From contig NZ_VTOK01000009.1 of NCBI RefSeq assembly GCF_009765375.1, forward strand, positions 192,793 to 231,837: a DNA stretch of 39,045 nt, in the 5' to 3' direction. The position numbers and the translations under genes are program-made. The notes beneath the pieces were generated by a model. The model made no database searches. It saw only the letters and a program-made list of their open reading frames with translations, and was not told the origin of the DNA. This document shows positions 23,720 to 31,231 of this stretch, piece by piece. Numbering within the stretch: the stretch's first letter is position 1; the number at the start of each line of letters is the position of its first letter. This DNA comes from Alteribacillus sp. YIM 98480. GTDB lineage: Bacteria; Bacillota; Bacilli; Bacillales; Marinococcaceae.

Positions 23720-24122
23720 TTAGCCCAATGGAACATCCACACCAAAATGTTCGTTTTCGCCGTTACATATAATACGAGAAGGAGAAACCACGGGTTTCCA
23801 GCTGGTAAAAATGTGGTCAATTTTTAATCCTTCTACATTTTCTTCCAAGTCTGCTATATTTCCTTTTATTATCACATCATTTCTATGCAGATGAGTTTCA
23901 AATAAACCTTGTTTAATGACATAATCATTTCCTTTTTCTTTCAACGTATCGTATTACAAGAAGGGTTCCCCCCCTGCAATTTTACGAGCTTTCTAATTGT
24001 CTTTCGATTTCAACTTACTTACTCTTCATACACTCGTATCCATAGTAATTGGTATTGAGTCTTTCCTAGCGTTTGTAATTCCTGAATGACAAGAAGAACA
24101 TAATTATCTTTACGTACATTTT
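23720..24122 (-). pseudogene. Remnant of an endonuclease/exonuclease/phosphatase-family (MapP-like) gene
   Basis: The 74-residue frame at 23720-23944 reads like the C-terminal end of this family: GLKIDHIFTSWKPVVSPSRI, then NGENEHFGVDVPL, where a full enzyme has a V-S-D-H-(Y/F)-G-V active-site end; the aspartate is lost here. Further upstream (about 24021-24122, minus strand) a second frame reads VRKDNYVLLVIQELQTLGKT and YQLLWIRVYEE then stops, resembling the N-terminal LQE block. The middle, some 150 or more residues, is missing. The best fit is maltose-6'-phosphate phosphatase, which suits the neighbouring glucosidase, but this is by recollection of motifs. It cannot be active. Confidence 0.6.
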
Positions 24123-24205
24123 TATAGACGAGAGAAGAATCGATAATATAAAGTCAAAATATTCAGTTAACAATAGCCTTAATCATAGATGAGCAGGGAA
24201 ACTAT

Positions 24206-25249
24206 TTAATTCCCCTGCTCTGCAGCTCTTTTTATTAAGTTAATAAAAAACGGCAAAAAAAGAAATAATGCAATCACCCGAATAATATGTAAGCTCGCAA
24301 CAAGGGTTGGTTCTAAATGTAAAGCCATCGCTGTTGAACTCATTTCAGCTGCTCCTGCCGGAACCGTGCTAAGTAAACTAGTCATGTATGGAAGACCCGT
24401 CATCCATTCAAAAATAAAAGCAAGTGTCAGACTAAATAAAAAATAAATAGCAAGCAATATAGCACTAGGTTTTCCAATATCTTTTAACTTAAAAAAAGTC
24501 GGACGGTCAAAACGGATGCCGACCATTACTCCGATAAGCGCCTGTCCGATCCCTCCTATATAGGACGGCAGCGAAGCAGAACCAGACATGACCCATTCAC
24601 TTATTATAAATCCTGTAAATATTCCATAAAACAAGGTTCCAGCCGGGACTTTCCATAACCGAAATAATAATATAGTAACCAAAATTGCCGAAAGAAGTCC
24701 CGCTAATACCGATAACTCCATGCCTTCTAAAGCGAAACCAGCAGACTTTGCTTGCAATTCATCCGGGTAGAAAAACCCAGCTAAAAATGGAATTGTTAAA
24801 ACAAAAAATGTTATTCTTGCTGTGTGAAATGCAGCTACTACCCTGTTATCTGCTCCGTAATCCCCGCTCAACGCAATCACTTCAGACGCACCCCCGGGGA
24901 CACAGCAAAAATAAGCAGTTAACGGATCCAAATTAGTCCAGTGGTTCATTAACCAGCCAATACCTACTCCAGCCGCTAATGTCAAGGTAAGCGAGAGAAG
25001 GAGCGGCACGAAGTATTGACCGATTAATTGAAATATTTCCGTTTGCATCATAAATCCGACATTTACCCCTACTAGAGCAAGTACTATACGGAACGGCCAG
25101 CCTTCAAAAGCAAGCCGCTTGAGGAACAATCCATAACCAATTCCGGTTAAAAGACCGCCCAAAAGCCATCCAGCCGGTATATGCAGGAAAGAAAGAATAC
25201 ATCCCAGCAATAATGCTGCACCAACACAAATTATTTTTTCCCGTAACAC
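24206..25249 (-). CDS. AbrB-family membrane protein
   Basis: The 347-residue protein has about ten membrane segments arranged as two similar halves, each with a small-residue motif: FCCVPGGASEVIALSGDYGA (about residues 114-133) and LLSTVPAGAAEMSSTAMALH (about 287-306). This is the AbrB family (named from an ammonia monooxygenase regulator, not the transition-state regulator). Such proteins are probably transporters; substrate unknown. The length is normal. A hairpin (GAGCAGGG/CCCCTGCTC, 24191-24220) overlaps the stop codon but lacks a clear T tail. No functional partner is visible nearby. The start is ATG at 25249; upstream AGAAGGTAAAAGAG serves as a weak ribosome site. Confidence 0.88.
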   Translation of the reverse strand: MLREKIICVGAALLLGCILSFLHIPAGWLLGGLLTGIGYGLFLKRLAFEGWPFRIVLALVGVNVGFMMQTEIFQLIGQYFVPLLLSLTLTLAAGVGIGWLMNHWTNLDPLTAYFCCVPGGASEVIALSGDYGADNRVVAAFHTARITFFVLTIPFLAGFFYPDELQAKSAGFALEGMELSVLAGLLSAILVTILLFRLWKVPAGTLFYGIFTGFIISEWVMSGSASLPSYIGGIGQALIGVMVGIRFDRPTFFKLKDIGKPSAILLAIYFLFSLTLAFIFEWMTGLPYMTSLLSTVPAGAAEMSSTAMALHLEPTLVASLHIIRVIALFLFLPFFINLIKRAAEQGN

Positions 25250-25397
25250 ACTCTTTTACCTTCTTTCTATACTGTCCCTTATTATTATATTAACACTTCT
25301 TGAATCCAGAAAGGACATAAACGACTTGTATATGAAAGGATTTCTAATTTATATTGAAAGACAAGACAATCATTAATCATATGAAGGGGGGATCGTT

Positions 25398-25985
25398 ATG
25401 AAAAAATATATTTTTTTCGCCGCTATTTTTCTTGTATTTATGTATATAGGTTGGACGGGATATAACATTTGGTCTTTCAGTGAGAAAAACCAGCTTCAAA
25501 AAACAGAAGCTGCGATTGTTTTAGGTGCTTCTGTACAAGATGGTGAACCTTCGGTGGTTTTCAAAAAAAGAATCGACCATGCTCTGCAGCTTTATGAAAA
25601 CGACAACGTAATCAAACTGATATTTACTGGCGGTAAAGGGGAAAACCTGAATGAAGCTGAATCAGAAGTTGCTCGGAAGTATGCGTTGGAATATGGAGTA
25701 AAAGAAGAAGATATATTCATAGAAACCGAATCGAGCATTACAGAAGAAAATATTCAGTACGCCAAAGATATAATGCAGCAAAACAATATTGACAACGCAA
25801 CAATCATAAGTGACCCATTACATATGAAACGTGCCATGATGATTGCTGAAGATCAGGGGTTAAACGTTTATTCCTCCCCTGCTGCAGACACAGCATATCA
25901 AAGTCTGTCTACCAAAATTCCTTTTTTCTTAAGAGAACTGTTTTACTATAGCGGCTATCAGCTTCTTTCACCTTTTCGATCATAG
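25398..25985 (+). CDS. YdcF family (DUF218) protein
   Basis: The 195-residue protein has an N-terminal signal anchor (IFFAAIFLVFMYIGWTGY, about residues 4-21) and then the DUF218 domain: AAIVLGASVQDGEPS (about 39-53), LIFTGGKGENLNEAES, the TEESSITEEN-like stretch ETESSITEENIQYAK and ISDPLHMKRAM. The conserved glycine, glutamate and histidine positions are present. The domain should face the outside of the membrane. Members (SanA, ElyC, YdcF) are linked to envelope functions, but no reaction is established for this one. GAAGGGGGG precedes the ATG. It is a lone plus-strand gene sharing a bidirectional terminator with the aldo/keto reductase gene. Confidence 0.9.
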   Translation: MKKYIFFAAIFLVFMYIGWTGYNIWSFSEKNQLQKTEAAIVLGASVQDGEPSVVFKKRIDHALQLYENDNVIKLIFTGGKGENLNEAESEVARKYALEYGVKEEDIFIETESSITEENIQYAKDIMQQNNIDNATIISDPLHMKRAMMIAEDQGLNVYSSPAADTAYQSLSTKIPFFLRELFYYSGYQLLSPFRS

Positions 25986-26054
25986 TAGCATCTGATTTCT
26001 AAATTGGTTTAGATATTATTAGGTCGTGATTATGCCTTCACTGTATATCTAATT

Positions 26055-26098
26055 AAAAGACTGCCTCGCTGTCATTCAGCGGTAAGCAGCCTTTTTGT
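26055..26098. terminator. Bidirectional terminator between ydcF-like and aldo/keto reductase genes
   Basis: A long interrupted stem joins AAAGACTGCCTCGCTG with CAGCGGTAAGCAGCCTTT, followed by T on the plus side and A-rich sequence on the minus side. Confidence 0.75.
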
Positions 26099-26106
26099 TT
26101 GATCTA

Positions 26107-26943
26107 TTACATTTTATCATACGGAAAATCATCTGGATGATAACCATAACGCTGATTTTCATTCATCCCGTCAATAGCCTGAATGTCTTCTGTATCGAGG
26201 GCAAAATTAAACACATCAGCATTTGATTTAATTCTCTCTGGCGTAACGGATTTAGGAATGGTAACCACTTTATTTTCCAAGCACCAGCGAATCAATACTT
26301 GAGCAGGCGTTTTTCCATGCTTTTCAGCAATTCGTTTCACTACGTCCTCTCCAAGCAGATCTCCTTTTCCCAGCGGCCGCCATGCCTCTAATTGAATATT
26401 ATGGTTTTGACAATATTCTAGCAAGCCTTTTTGAAATAATCTTGGATGAAATTCTACTTGATTTACCATTGGGTTAACTTTTGCCTCTTTCATCAAGTTT
26501 TCCAGGTGCTCTTCTGTAAAGTTGCTGACACCTATTGCTCTTACTTTTCCTTCTTCATATAACTTTTCTAGAGCCCCCCACGTTTCTTTGTATTTTCCTG
26601 GCACCGGCCAGTGAATTAAGTAAAGATCAATTTTATCTACACCGAGTTTTTGACGAGAACGTTCAAATGCTTCTAATGTTTCATTAAAGCCTTGTTCATC
26701 ATTCCAGACTTTTGTCGTTATAAATATATCTTCTTCCGCCACGTTACTTTCTTTTATAGCTTCTCCAACGCTTTCTTCATTATAATAAAACGATGCTGTA
26801 TCAATACTTCGGTATCCGTTTTCCAGAGCAGTTTTCACTGCCTGTTTTACTTCTTCTCCAGCTTCAGCCTGATATACCCCAAGACCGACCCAAGGCATTT
26901 CTACCCCGTTGTTTAATGTTGTTACAGATGTTTCGATACTCAT
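26107..26943 (-). CDS. Aldo/keto reductase
   Basis: The 278-residue cytoplasmic NADPH-dependent enzyme is an AKR of the AKR5/YvgN type, reducing aldehydes such as methylglyoxal. The catalytic tetrad is visible: D in SIDTASFYYNEESVG (about residues 46-60), Y within FYYNE, K in FITTKVWN (about 73-80) and H in YLIHWPVPG (about 107-115). The cofactor region is IPKSVTPERIKSNADVF. The end PDDFPYDKM is typical. Length is normal. The ATG at 26943 has AAAGGAGGCAG just upstream. A family A repeat lies immediately 5' of the gene. The natural substrate cannot be inferred. Confidence 0.93.
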   Translation of the reverse strand: MSIETSVTTLNNGVEMPWVGLGVYQAEAGEEVKQAVKTALENGYRSIDTASFYYNEESVGEAIKESNVAEEDIFITTKVWNDEQGFNETLEAFERSRQKLGVDKIDLYLIHWPVPGKYKETWGALEKLYEEGKVRAIGVSNFTEEHLENLMKEAKVNPMVNQVEFHPRLFQKGLLEYCQNHNIQLEAWRPLGKGDLLGEDVVKRIAEKHGKTPAQVLIRWCLENKVVTIPKSVTPERIKSNADVFNFALDTEDIQAIDGMNENQRYGYHPDDFPYDKM

Positions 26944-26968
26944 TAATTACTGCCTCCTTTAATATAAT

Positions 26969-27137
26969 TAAGAAAAGCGCAAGCGCCCTGGTCAGCCGCG
27001 ACAAGTCCTGGAGGGTCGGCATATGGAAAGCTGATCTTTGCTTTCCACTGACGAATCGAAGGAATCTCGAGCGAGTAGGCGCTGGAGCTAGACATTTAAA
27101 ACGCCAACTATTTATAATTTCTTACCTTTTTAAGAAA
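26969..27137. repeat. Short intergenic repeat with inverted ends (family A, second copy)
   Basis: It closely matches 184-345: the same AGAAAAGCGCAAGCGCC start, the same internal hairpin GGAAAGC/GCTTTCC, AATCTCGAGCGAGTAGGCGC and the tail leading to ATTTCTTACC. The right inverted end (GGCGCTGGAGCTAGAC) has drifted from perfect complementarity. It lies between the aldo/keto reductase and ung genes. Confidence 0.85.
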
Positions 27138-27165
27138 GTGCCAGGTTGGGCACGGATAATTCTAT

Positions 27166-27840
27166 TTAGTTAGAAGGTATACTCCAATCAATCTCTGTTC
27201 GTCCAGCATTTCTTAAAAACTCGTTCGTTCGTGAAAATGGTCTGCTGCCAAAAAAACCTCTATGAGCAGAGAAGGGACTAGGGTGAGGCGATTTAATTAC
27301 TAAATGATGAGCCGAAGTAATTAATTCTTCTTTGGCCTGTGCATTTTTTCCCCATAAAATAAATACCACGGGATCTTTTTTTTCATTAACTTGTTTAATT
27401 ACTTCATGTGTGAATTGTTCCCAGCCTATGCCCCGGTGAGAATTAGGCTGCCCGCTTCTTACTGTTAAGACAGCATTTAATAAAAGGACACCTTCTTCTG
27501 CCCATTTTGTGAGACAACCATGTTCAGGCATTTTATACCCAAGGTCATCATAAAGTTCTTTAAATATGTTTTGCAATGATGGAGGCATTTTCACTTCTGG
27601 CTGAACGGAAAAACTTAATCCATGAGCTTGATGGGGGCCATGGTATGGATCTTGACCAAGTATTACTGCTTTTGTATTTTCATAGGTCGTATGGTGCAAA
27701 GCATTAAAAATATCATACATATCTGGGTAAATGGTCGTTTCCCGGTATTCTCTTTTTAAATACTCTCTTAATTTCACATAATAGTCTTTTTGAAATTCTT
27801 GCTCTAATCTAGGAGCCCAGTCATTCGTCAATATACTCAA
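27166..27840 (-). CDS. ung: Uracil-DNA glycosylase, family 1
   Basis: Ung removes uracil from DNA as the first step of base-excision repair. The motifs are all present: [18 protein letters not shown] with the catalytic aspartate, [28 protein letters not shown] and the leucine-loop block [20 protein letters not shown] with the catalytic histidine. The long open frame would start at 28008, but that N terminus is foreign to the family. I choose TTG at 27840, because GGAGGGGG lies just upstream and the resulting 224 residues ([16 protein letters not shown] at the start) match normal length. It keeps the ywd-region location of B. subtilis. Divergent from the DUF4190 gene. Confidence 0.95.
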   Translation of the reverse strand: MSILTNDWAPRLEQEFQKDYYVKLREYLKREYRETTIYPDMYDIFNALHHTTYENTKAVILGQDPYHGPHQAHGLSFSVQPEVKMPPSLQNIFKELYDDLGYKMPEHGCLTKWAEEGVLLLNAVLTVRSGQPNSHRGIGWEQFTHEVIKQVNEKKDPVVFILWGKNAQAKEELITSAHHLVIKSPHPSPFSAHRGFFGSRPFSRTNEFLRNAGRTEIDWSIPSN

Positions 27841-27943
27841 CGTTTCCCCCTCCTCTCCATTAATTTTTCTTTTACAAATGTCTTTCTTAGATGGTGTAAG
27901 GTAAATATGATACAATGACTGACTTAGAAAGAGGTGAATTTGC

Positions 27944-28267
27944 ATGGAAAAGGAAAGTATGTATAACCCAGAAAATGATCCTGCAACAGTAAATGGGAAA
28001 GCCATCACCTCCCTAGTTCTTGGAATTGTTTCTCTGGTGATGACATTTCTATTTGTTATTATAAGTCCTATCCTGGCTATTCTTGGACTTATATTTGGTG
28101 TCTTAGGATTAAAAGAAATAAAACGGTCTGGTCAAAGCGGACGTGGATTGGCGATTGCTGGAAATACTTGCAGTGTCATCGGATTAATCATTTCAGTCAT
28201 CTTCATTGTTTTTCTTGTAATTGGAATAGTTACATTTATGCAAATGGATCACAGCCCGCCTATGTAA
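27944..28267 (+). CDS. DUF4190 membrane protein
   Basis: The 107-residue protein has a polar N terminus and two long hydrophobic segments (about residues 22-55 and 68-100) separated by the DUF4190 signature [20 protein letters not shown]. It should be a small membrane protein of unknown function. GAAAGAGGTGAA lies before the ATG at 27944, and TGATACAAT at 27908-27916 is a possible extended -10. It is transcribed away from ung, and its 5' end overlaps only the unsupported long form of ung. Confidence 0.88.
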   Translation: MEKESMYNPENDPATVNGKAITSLVLGIVSLVMTFLFVIISPILAILGLIFGVLGLKEIKRSGQSGRGLAIAGNTCSVIGLIISVIFIVFLVIGIVTFMQMDHSPPM

Positions 28268-28340
28268 AGCTTCTGCAGGCATCAAGCCATGGGGTGCCTG
28301 CTTATGTATTCCCTTGTCTAATACTCCAAAACCTTCTTTT

Positions 28341-28356
28341 TGTTTCACGTGAAACA
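28341..28356. promoter_or_regulatory. parS site (perfect 16-bp match)
   Basis: TGTTTCACGTGAAACA is identical to the Bacillus parS consensus. It lies in the short gap between the converging DUF4190 and inositol-phosphatase-family genes, about 19 kb from the other parS site. Confidence 0.95.
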
Positions 28357-28363
28357 TTGGTTG

Positions 28364-29134
28364 TTACCGCTTAATAAGATCCTTTAATGTATTAAATAAA
28401 TAAGGATTCGCTCCTAGAACGTACAGTCCTTTTTCTTCTTCACGCACGATTGTTTTTCCTCCTGCTTCTTCTAAAAGAAGCAAACCTGCATCTACATCCC
28501 ATACATTTAATTTTATCTCCCAATATCCGTCCATTCTGCCGCAAGCAACTTGAGCAAGGTCAAGTGCTGCACTTCCCAGTCGTCGTATACCACCTATTCG
28601 GGGTACTAGTTCTTGTACATAGGCAAGATTGTTATCTTCATCCGTTCCTTTATCATATGGAAAACCAGTACCTATAACAGCTTTATTCAATTGTGATGTC
28701 TCAGATACCTTGATAGGATGACCGTTTAAATAAGCTCCTTCTCCCTTAATCGCTTCATACGTTTCCTTTAGTTTTGGAGCATGTAATAAACCTGCTACCG
28801 TTTCTCCTTTATACCTAATACCGATAGATATGCAAAAAAACGGGATTCCTCGTGCATAATTGACCGTTCCGTCAATTGGATCAATAACCCACTCATAGTC
28901 CGAATCCCCTTCATAAAAGCCGCTTTCTTCTGTTCTCATGACGTGACCAGGATAGTTTTCTTGAATTTTTTCTGTTAAAAATTTTTCAGTCCACACATCT
29001 AACTCTGTCACAAGATCAATAGCAGAAGATTTACTATCCATTTCCATTGGTCCTTCTACTCTTTTAACTTGAAAATATCCAGCTTCTTCTGCCCAAGTTT
29101 TTGCTGAGGAAAGCATATTTTTCCATTCTTTCAT
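28364..29134 (-). CDS. Inositol monophosphatase family protein
   Basis: The protein (256 residues from ATG 29134) has the metal-binding motifs of the IMPase/FBPase superfamily: TEESGFYEGD (about residues 67-76), WVIDPIDGTVNYARGIPF (about 82-99) and the late motif VWDVDAGLLLLEEAGG, where the more usual form is WDxAAG. It hydrolyses phosphate from inositol or related small molecules in a magnesium-dependent way; other substrates such as PAP or fructose-1,6-bisphosphate cannot be excluded. I start at 29134 because residues upstream to 29215 do not resemble the family and AGAAAGG precedes this ATG. It converges on the DUF4190 gene and is divergent from the DedA-like gene. Confidence 0.9.
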   Translation of the reverse strand: MKEWKNMLSSAKTWAEEAGYFQVKRVEGPMEMDSKSSAIDLVTELDVWTEKFLTEKIQENYPGHVMRTEESGFYEGDSDYEWVIDPIDGTVNYARGIPFFCISIGIRYKGETVAGLLHAPKLKETYEAIKGEGAYLNGHPIKVSETSQLNKAVIGTGFPYDKGTDEDNNLAYVQELVPRIGGIRRLGSAALDLAQVACGRMDGYWEIKLNVWDVDAGLLLLEEAGGKTIVREEEKGLYVLGANPYLFNTLKDLIKR

Positions 29135-29291
29135 AATGGACACAACCTTTCTGTTATCTTTATGATATCCAACATTATTCTTTAACACAAAAATTTTGAA
29201 TAGAAGCTTCTTCAACCCTATTACCCTAAAAATTATGGTAAATTGTTAGTAACATGGTGAAAAGTTTTTGTATACAACAAGGAGTTAGTTT

Positions 29292-29876
29292 ATGCTGACA
29301 TTTTTATTAGATACACTTGAACAACTTGGTCTTATCGGCTTGTTTTTAGGTGTAGCTGTAGAAGCCATCTCTATACCGTTTCCTGCAGCTATTGTAATGC
29401 TCGTATATGGTTATATAATGGATCCTTCCGGCTTCGAGTGGGTACTGCTTAGTTTTGGAGCTGCAGCTGTTTATACGACGGTTAGTTTTATCCCTTATTG
29501 GCTTTCTCTTCGTTATGACCACCTTTTGCAAAACCGTGTAAACAAATCAAGTTCCAAGCAAATGTTGAAGTTCATGGACAAATATAGAGAATGGACAATA
29601 TCCGCAGGAAGAGTACTTGGTATGGGGTACATTGTATACTTAGCTGCTTTTTATAAAATAACTCCTTTTCGTTACGGATTCTTTACCTTACTTGGTATAC
29701 TGCCTGTTGCTTTCCTTATGTTCTATTTAGGGAGCCTGGGAAATATTGAAGTCGTGTATGCGTGGTTTCAAAACGTACAATACGGTATAATAGTTTTGAT
29801 TATTGGAGCGATTGGCTGGTATACCTTTTATCGTATGAAAACGAGAAAAAAATACCAACGAAAACAACAGTCATAA
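29292..29876 (+). CDS. DedA/SNARE-associated family membrane protein
   Basis: The 194-residue protein has about five hydrophobic segments. The opening GLIGLFLGVAVEAISIPFPA (about residues 13-32) matches the DedA pattern of a glutamate followed by a P-x-P-x-(E/A) turn, and the second re-entrant part SAGRVLGMGYIVYLAAFYKI (about 99-118) corresponds to GRFIPGxR. The canonical FIPG is changed to VLGM, so it is a divergent member. DedA proteins (UptA) return undecaprenyl phosphate across the membrane. CAAGGAGTT precedes the ATG. The long structured repeat follows immediately after its stop. Function by family only. Confidence 0.8.
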   Translation: MLTFLLDTLEQLGLIGLFLGVAVEAISIPFPAAIVMLVYGYIMDPSGFEWVLLSFGAAAVYTTVSFIPYWLSLRYDHLLQNRVNKSSSKQMLKFMDKYREWTISAGRVLGMGYIVYLAAFYKITPFRYGFFTLLGILPVAFLMFYLGSLGNIEVVYAWFQNVQYGIIVLIIGAIGWYTFYRMKTRKKYQRKQQS

Positions 29877-29879
29877 AAA

Positions 29880-30320
29880 AAGCGCAAGCGCCTTAAAAGA
29901 AGGAAGTTCGGCTACGAGCGTCACGTCCTATGACAACGCCGAACTGACTCCCATCCTGGGAGCCCGCGACAGGTTCTGGAGCTTTCGCGCAGGGTCGCCT
30001 GCGACCCGGAGTCGAAAGGGAAGACATCAGACGTTCAGCTCATTTTAATGAACTTCTACTAAGATCGCACACGTCGACGCATAGGATGTGCTAATGTCGC
30101 CAATGCCACAGGACGTGGCGTTTTTGGCGACGAGTGTGCAACGTAGAAGTCACCACATCGTGTGGAAGGACGTCCTGTGACAACGCTGAACGGGCTTGCA
30201 CAGGAGGTGTTGACTTTTGCGTTGCGACAGGACGTCGCGGTTTTAGCAAAAGTTCCTCTTTATCGTGTGCGCCTGAGCGGCTGGGCGCTGAAGCTAGACA
30301 TCAAAAACGCCAAATATTTA
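29880..30320. repeat. Long structured intergenic repeat (family B, full copy)
   Basis: It starts AGCGCAAGCGCC (29881-29892) and ends GGGCGCTGAAGCTAGACAT, the same ends as family A. Inside are nested palindromes. One runs 30052-30150: ACTTCTA/TAGAAGT, GCACAC/GTGTGC, GTCGCC/GGCGAC and GCCAC/GTGGC around the loop AGGAC. A second at 30213-30253 has ACTTTTGC/GCAAAAGT around GCGAC-AGGAC-GTCGC. The phrase TGACAACGCYGAAC occurs twice. The right 167 bases recur at 1-168. Small frames here do not look coding. It fills the 510-base gap between the DedA-like gene and rlmH. Confidence 0.85.
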
Positions 30321-30337
30321 ATACTTTTTTATTTTTT

Positions 30338-30392
30338 AAATAAAGAAAGCATCATTTTTGCACGGCAGCAGAAAATGATGCTTTCTTTATTT
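30338..30392 (-). terminator. rlmH terminator, perfect 21-base stem
   Basis: Arms at 30338-30358 and 30372-30392 are perfectly complementary over 21 bases, with a 13-base loop. The rlmH TAA stop lies inside the first-transcribed arm. The U-rich end (CTTTCTTTATTT) is part of the stem itself. Confidence 0.8.
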
Positions 30393-30866
30393 ATGATATG
30401 GAGAACCGCGGTTAATTTGAAAAGCACGATACAATTGCTCCATTAACATGACTCGTATCAGTTGATGTGGAAATGTTAATTTAGAAAAAGACCATGAAAA
30501 ATCTGCCCGTTGTAAAACGCTTTGATCTAACCCTAAAGAGCCTCCAATGATAAAGGCTAGTTTACTTTTTCCATGCAGTGCTAAATAATCCATTTTTTCT
30601 GCAGTTTTTTCTGAAGAAATCATTTCCCCCTGCGGATCCAGCGCAATCACATACATGTTATCCTGTATTTTTTTTAAAATTCTTTCCCCTTCTTTTTGTT
30701 TTGTTTGAAGCATTTCCTTTTCACTAGCTTGCTCCGGAATTTTTTCATCAGGTAGTTCAATTATTGAAATGTTAGCCAAATTTTTCATTCGTTTTTCGTA
30801 TTCCGCCACTGCTTGTTTTAAATATTTTTCTTTTAACTTTCCTACTGCTATGATGGAGATATTCAC
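30387..30866 (-). CDS. rlmH: 23S rRNA (pseudouridine-1915-N3)-methyltransferase RlmH
   Basis: RlmH methylates pseudouridine 1915 of 23S rRNA in helix 69, acting on the assembled 70S ribosome. The SPOUT knot motifs are present: [19 protein letters not shown] and [20 protein letters not shown], ending in [12 protein letters not shown] use the GTG at 30866 ([15 protein letters not shown]), giving 159 residues, the B. subtilis length; GAGGAGG is about ten bases upstream, and the ATG at 30875 is too close to it. It sits at the end of the wal region. A DnaA box (30888-30896) lies just before its ribosome site. Confidence 0.95.
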   Translation of the reverse strand: MNISIIAVGKLKEKYLKQAVAEYEKRMKNLANISIIELPDEKIPEQASEKEMLQTKQKEGERILKKIQDNMYVIALDPQGEMISSEKTAEKMDYLALHGKSKLAFIIGGSLGLDQSVLQRADFSWSFSKLTFPHQLIRVMLMEQLYRAFQINRGSPYHK

Positions 30867-30887
30867 ATGCACCATTCCTCCTCAAAG

Positions 30888-31177
30888 TTATCCACATATT
30901 TAATCCACATATTCACACCCTGCACCATCGCATTTATTCTACTTTATACACAGCTTGTTTTTCACAATATGAACAAATTGTGGATAATGCATCATTTTCC
31001 AATTTTTCCATACGAGGCGGGCGTTCATCCTGTTCAATCGCATCTTCAATAGCACGGTCACTATGAGATTCACAAAAATAAATCATTGCATTTTTCCTCC
31101 TTTTCTTTTGTATTATATCGTCTGAAAACAAAGTTATCCACAACATATCAACAGCTACGCATGTTTCATTATCCACA
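30888..31177. promoter_or_regulatory. Cluster of five DnaA boxes
   Basis: Perfect matches to TTATNCACA occur at 30888-30896 (+), 30944-30952 (+, TTATACACA), 30979-30987 (minus-strand orientation), 31134-31142 (+) and 31169-31177 (+). A sixth with one mismatch (TAATCCACA) is at 30901-30909. About one such match would be expected by chance in the whole window. The cluster surrounds the small CxxH/CxxC gene between rlmH and htrA. Confidence 0.8.
30934..31086 (-). CDS. CxxH/CxxC protein (TIGR04129-like)
   Basis: This 50-residue protein starts MIYFCESHSDRAIEDAIEQD and ends CSYCEKQAVYKVE. It has a CxxH (CESH, residues 5-8) and a CxxC (CSYC, about 38-41), which together could bind one zinc ion. It is a recognised small family found between htrA and rlmH in Bacillaceae. 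The start at 31086 has AAGGAGG about nine bases upstream; the longer frame to 31251 has no support. The function is unknown. The gene lies inside the DnaA-box cluster, and one box lies within its coding end. Confidence 0.85.
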   Translation of the reverse strand: MIYFCESHSDRAIEDAIEQDERPPRMEKLENDALSTICSYCEKQAVYKVE

Positions 31178-31182
31178 TTCAA

Positions 31183-31222
31183 ACAGAAAACCTTCGAAAG
31201 AGAAGATACTCCTTCGAAGGTT
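31183..31222 (-). terminator. htrA terminator
   Basis: AACCTTCGAA (31189-31198) and TTCGAAGGTT (31213-31222) form a perfect 10-base stem; on the minus strand TTCTGTTT follows. Confidence 0.85.
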
Positions 31223-31231
31223 CCCTTTATT

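Noticed and set aside
24191-24220. Terminator at the end of the AbrB-family gene
   Set aside because: The stem is good, but there is no T run after it on the minus strand, so it is mentioned only in the gene entry.
27841-28008. Long N-terminal extension of ung
   Set aside because: It overlaps the divergent DUF4190 gene start and is unlike Ung proteins; a TTG start with a strong ribosome site fits better.
30134-30446. Short plus-strand frames over the long repeat
   Set aside because: They cover nested palindromes, lack good ribosome sites and show no protein-like composition; the repeat copy at 1-168 has changes not limited to codon third positions.
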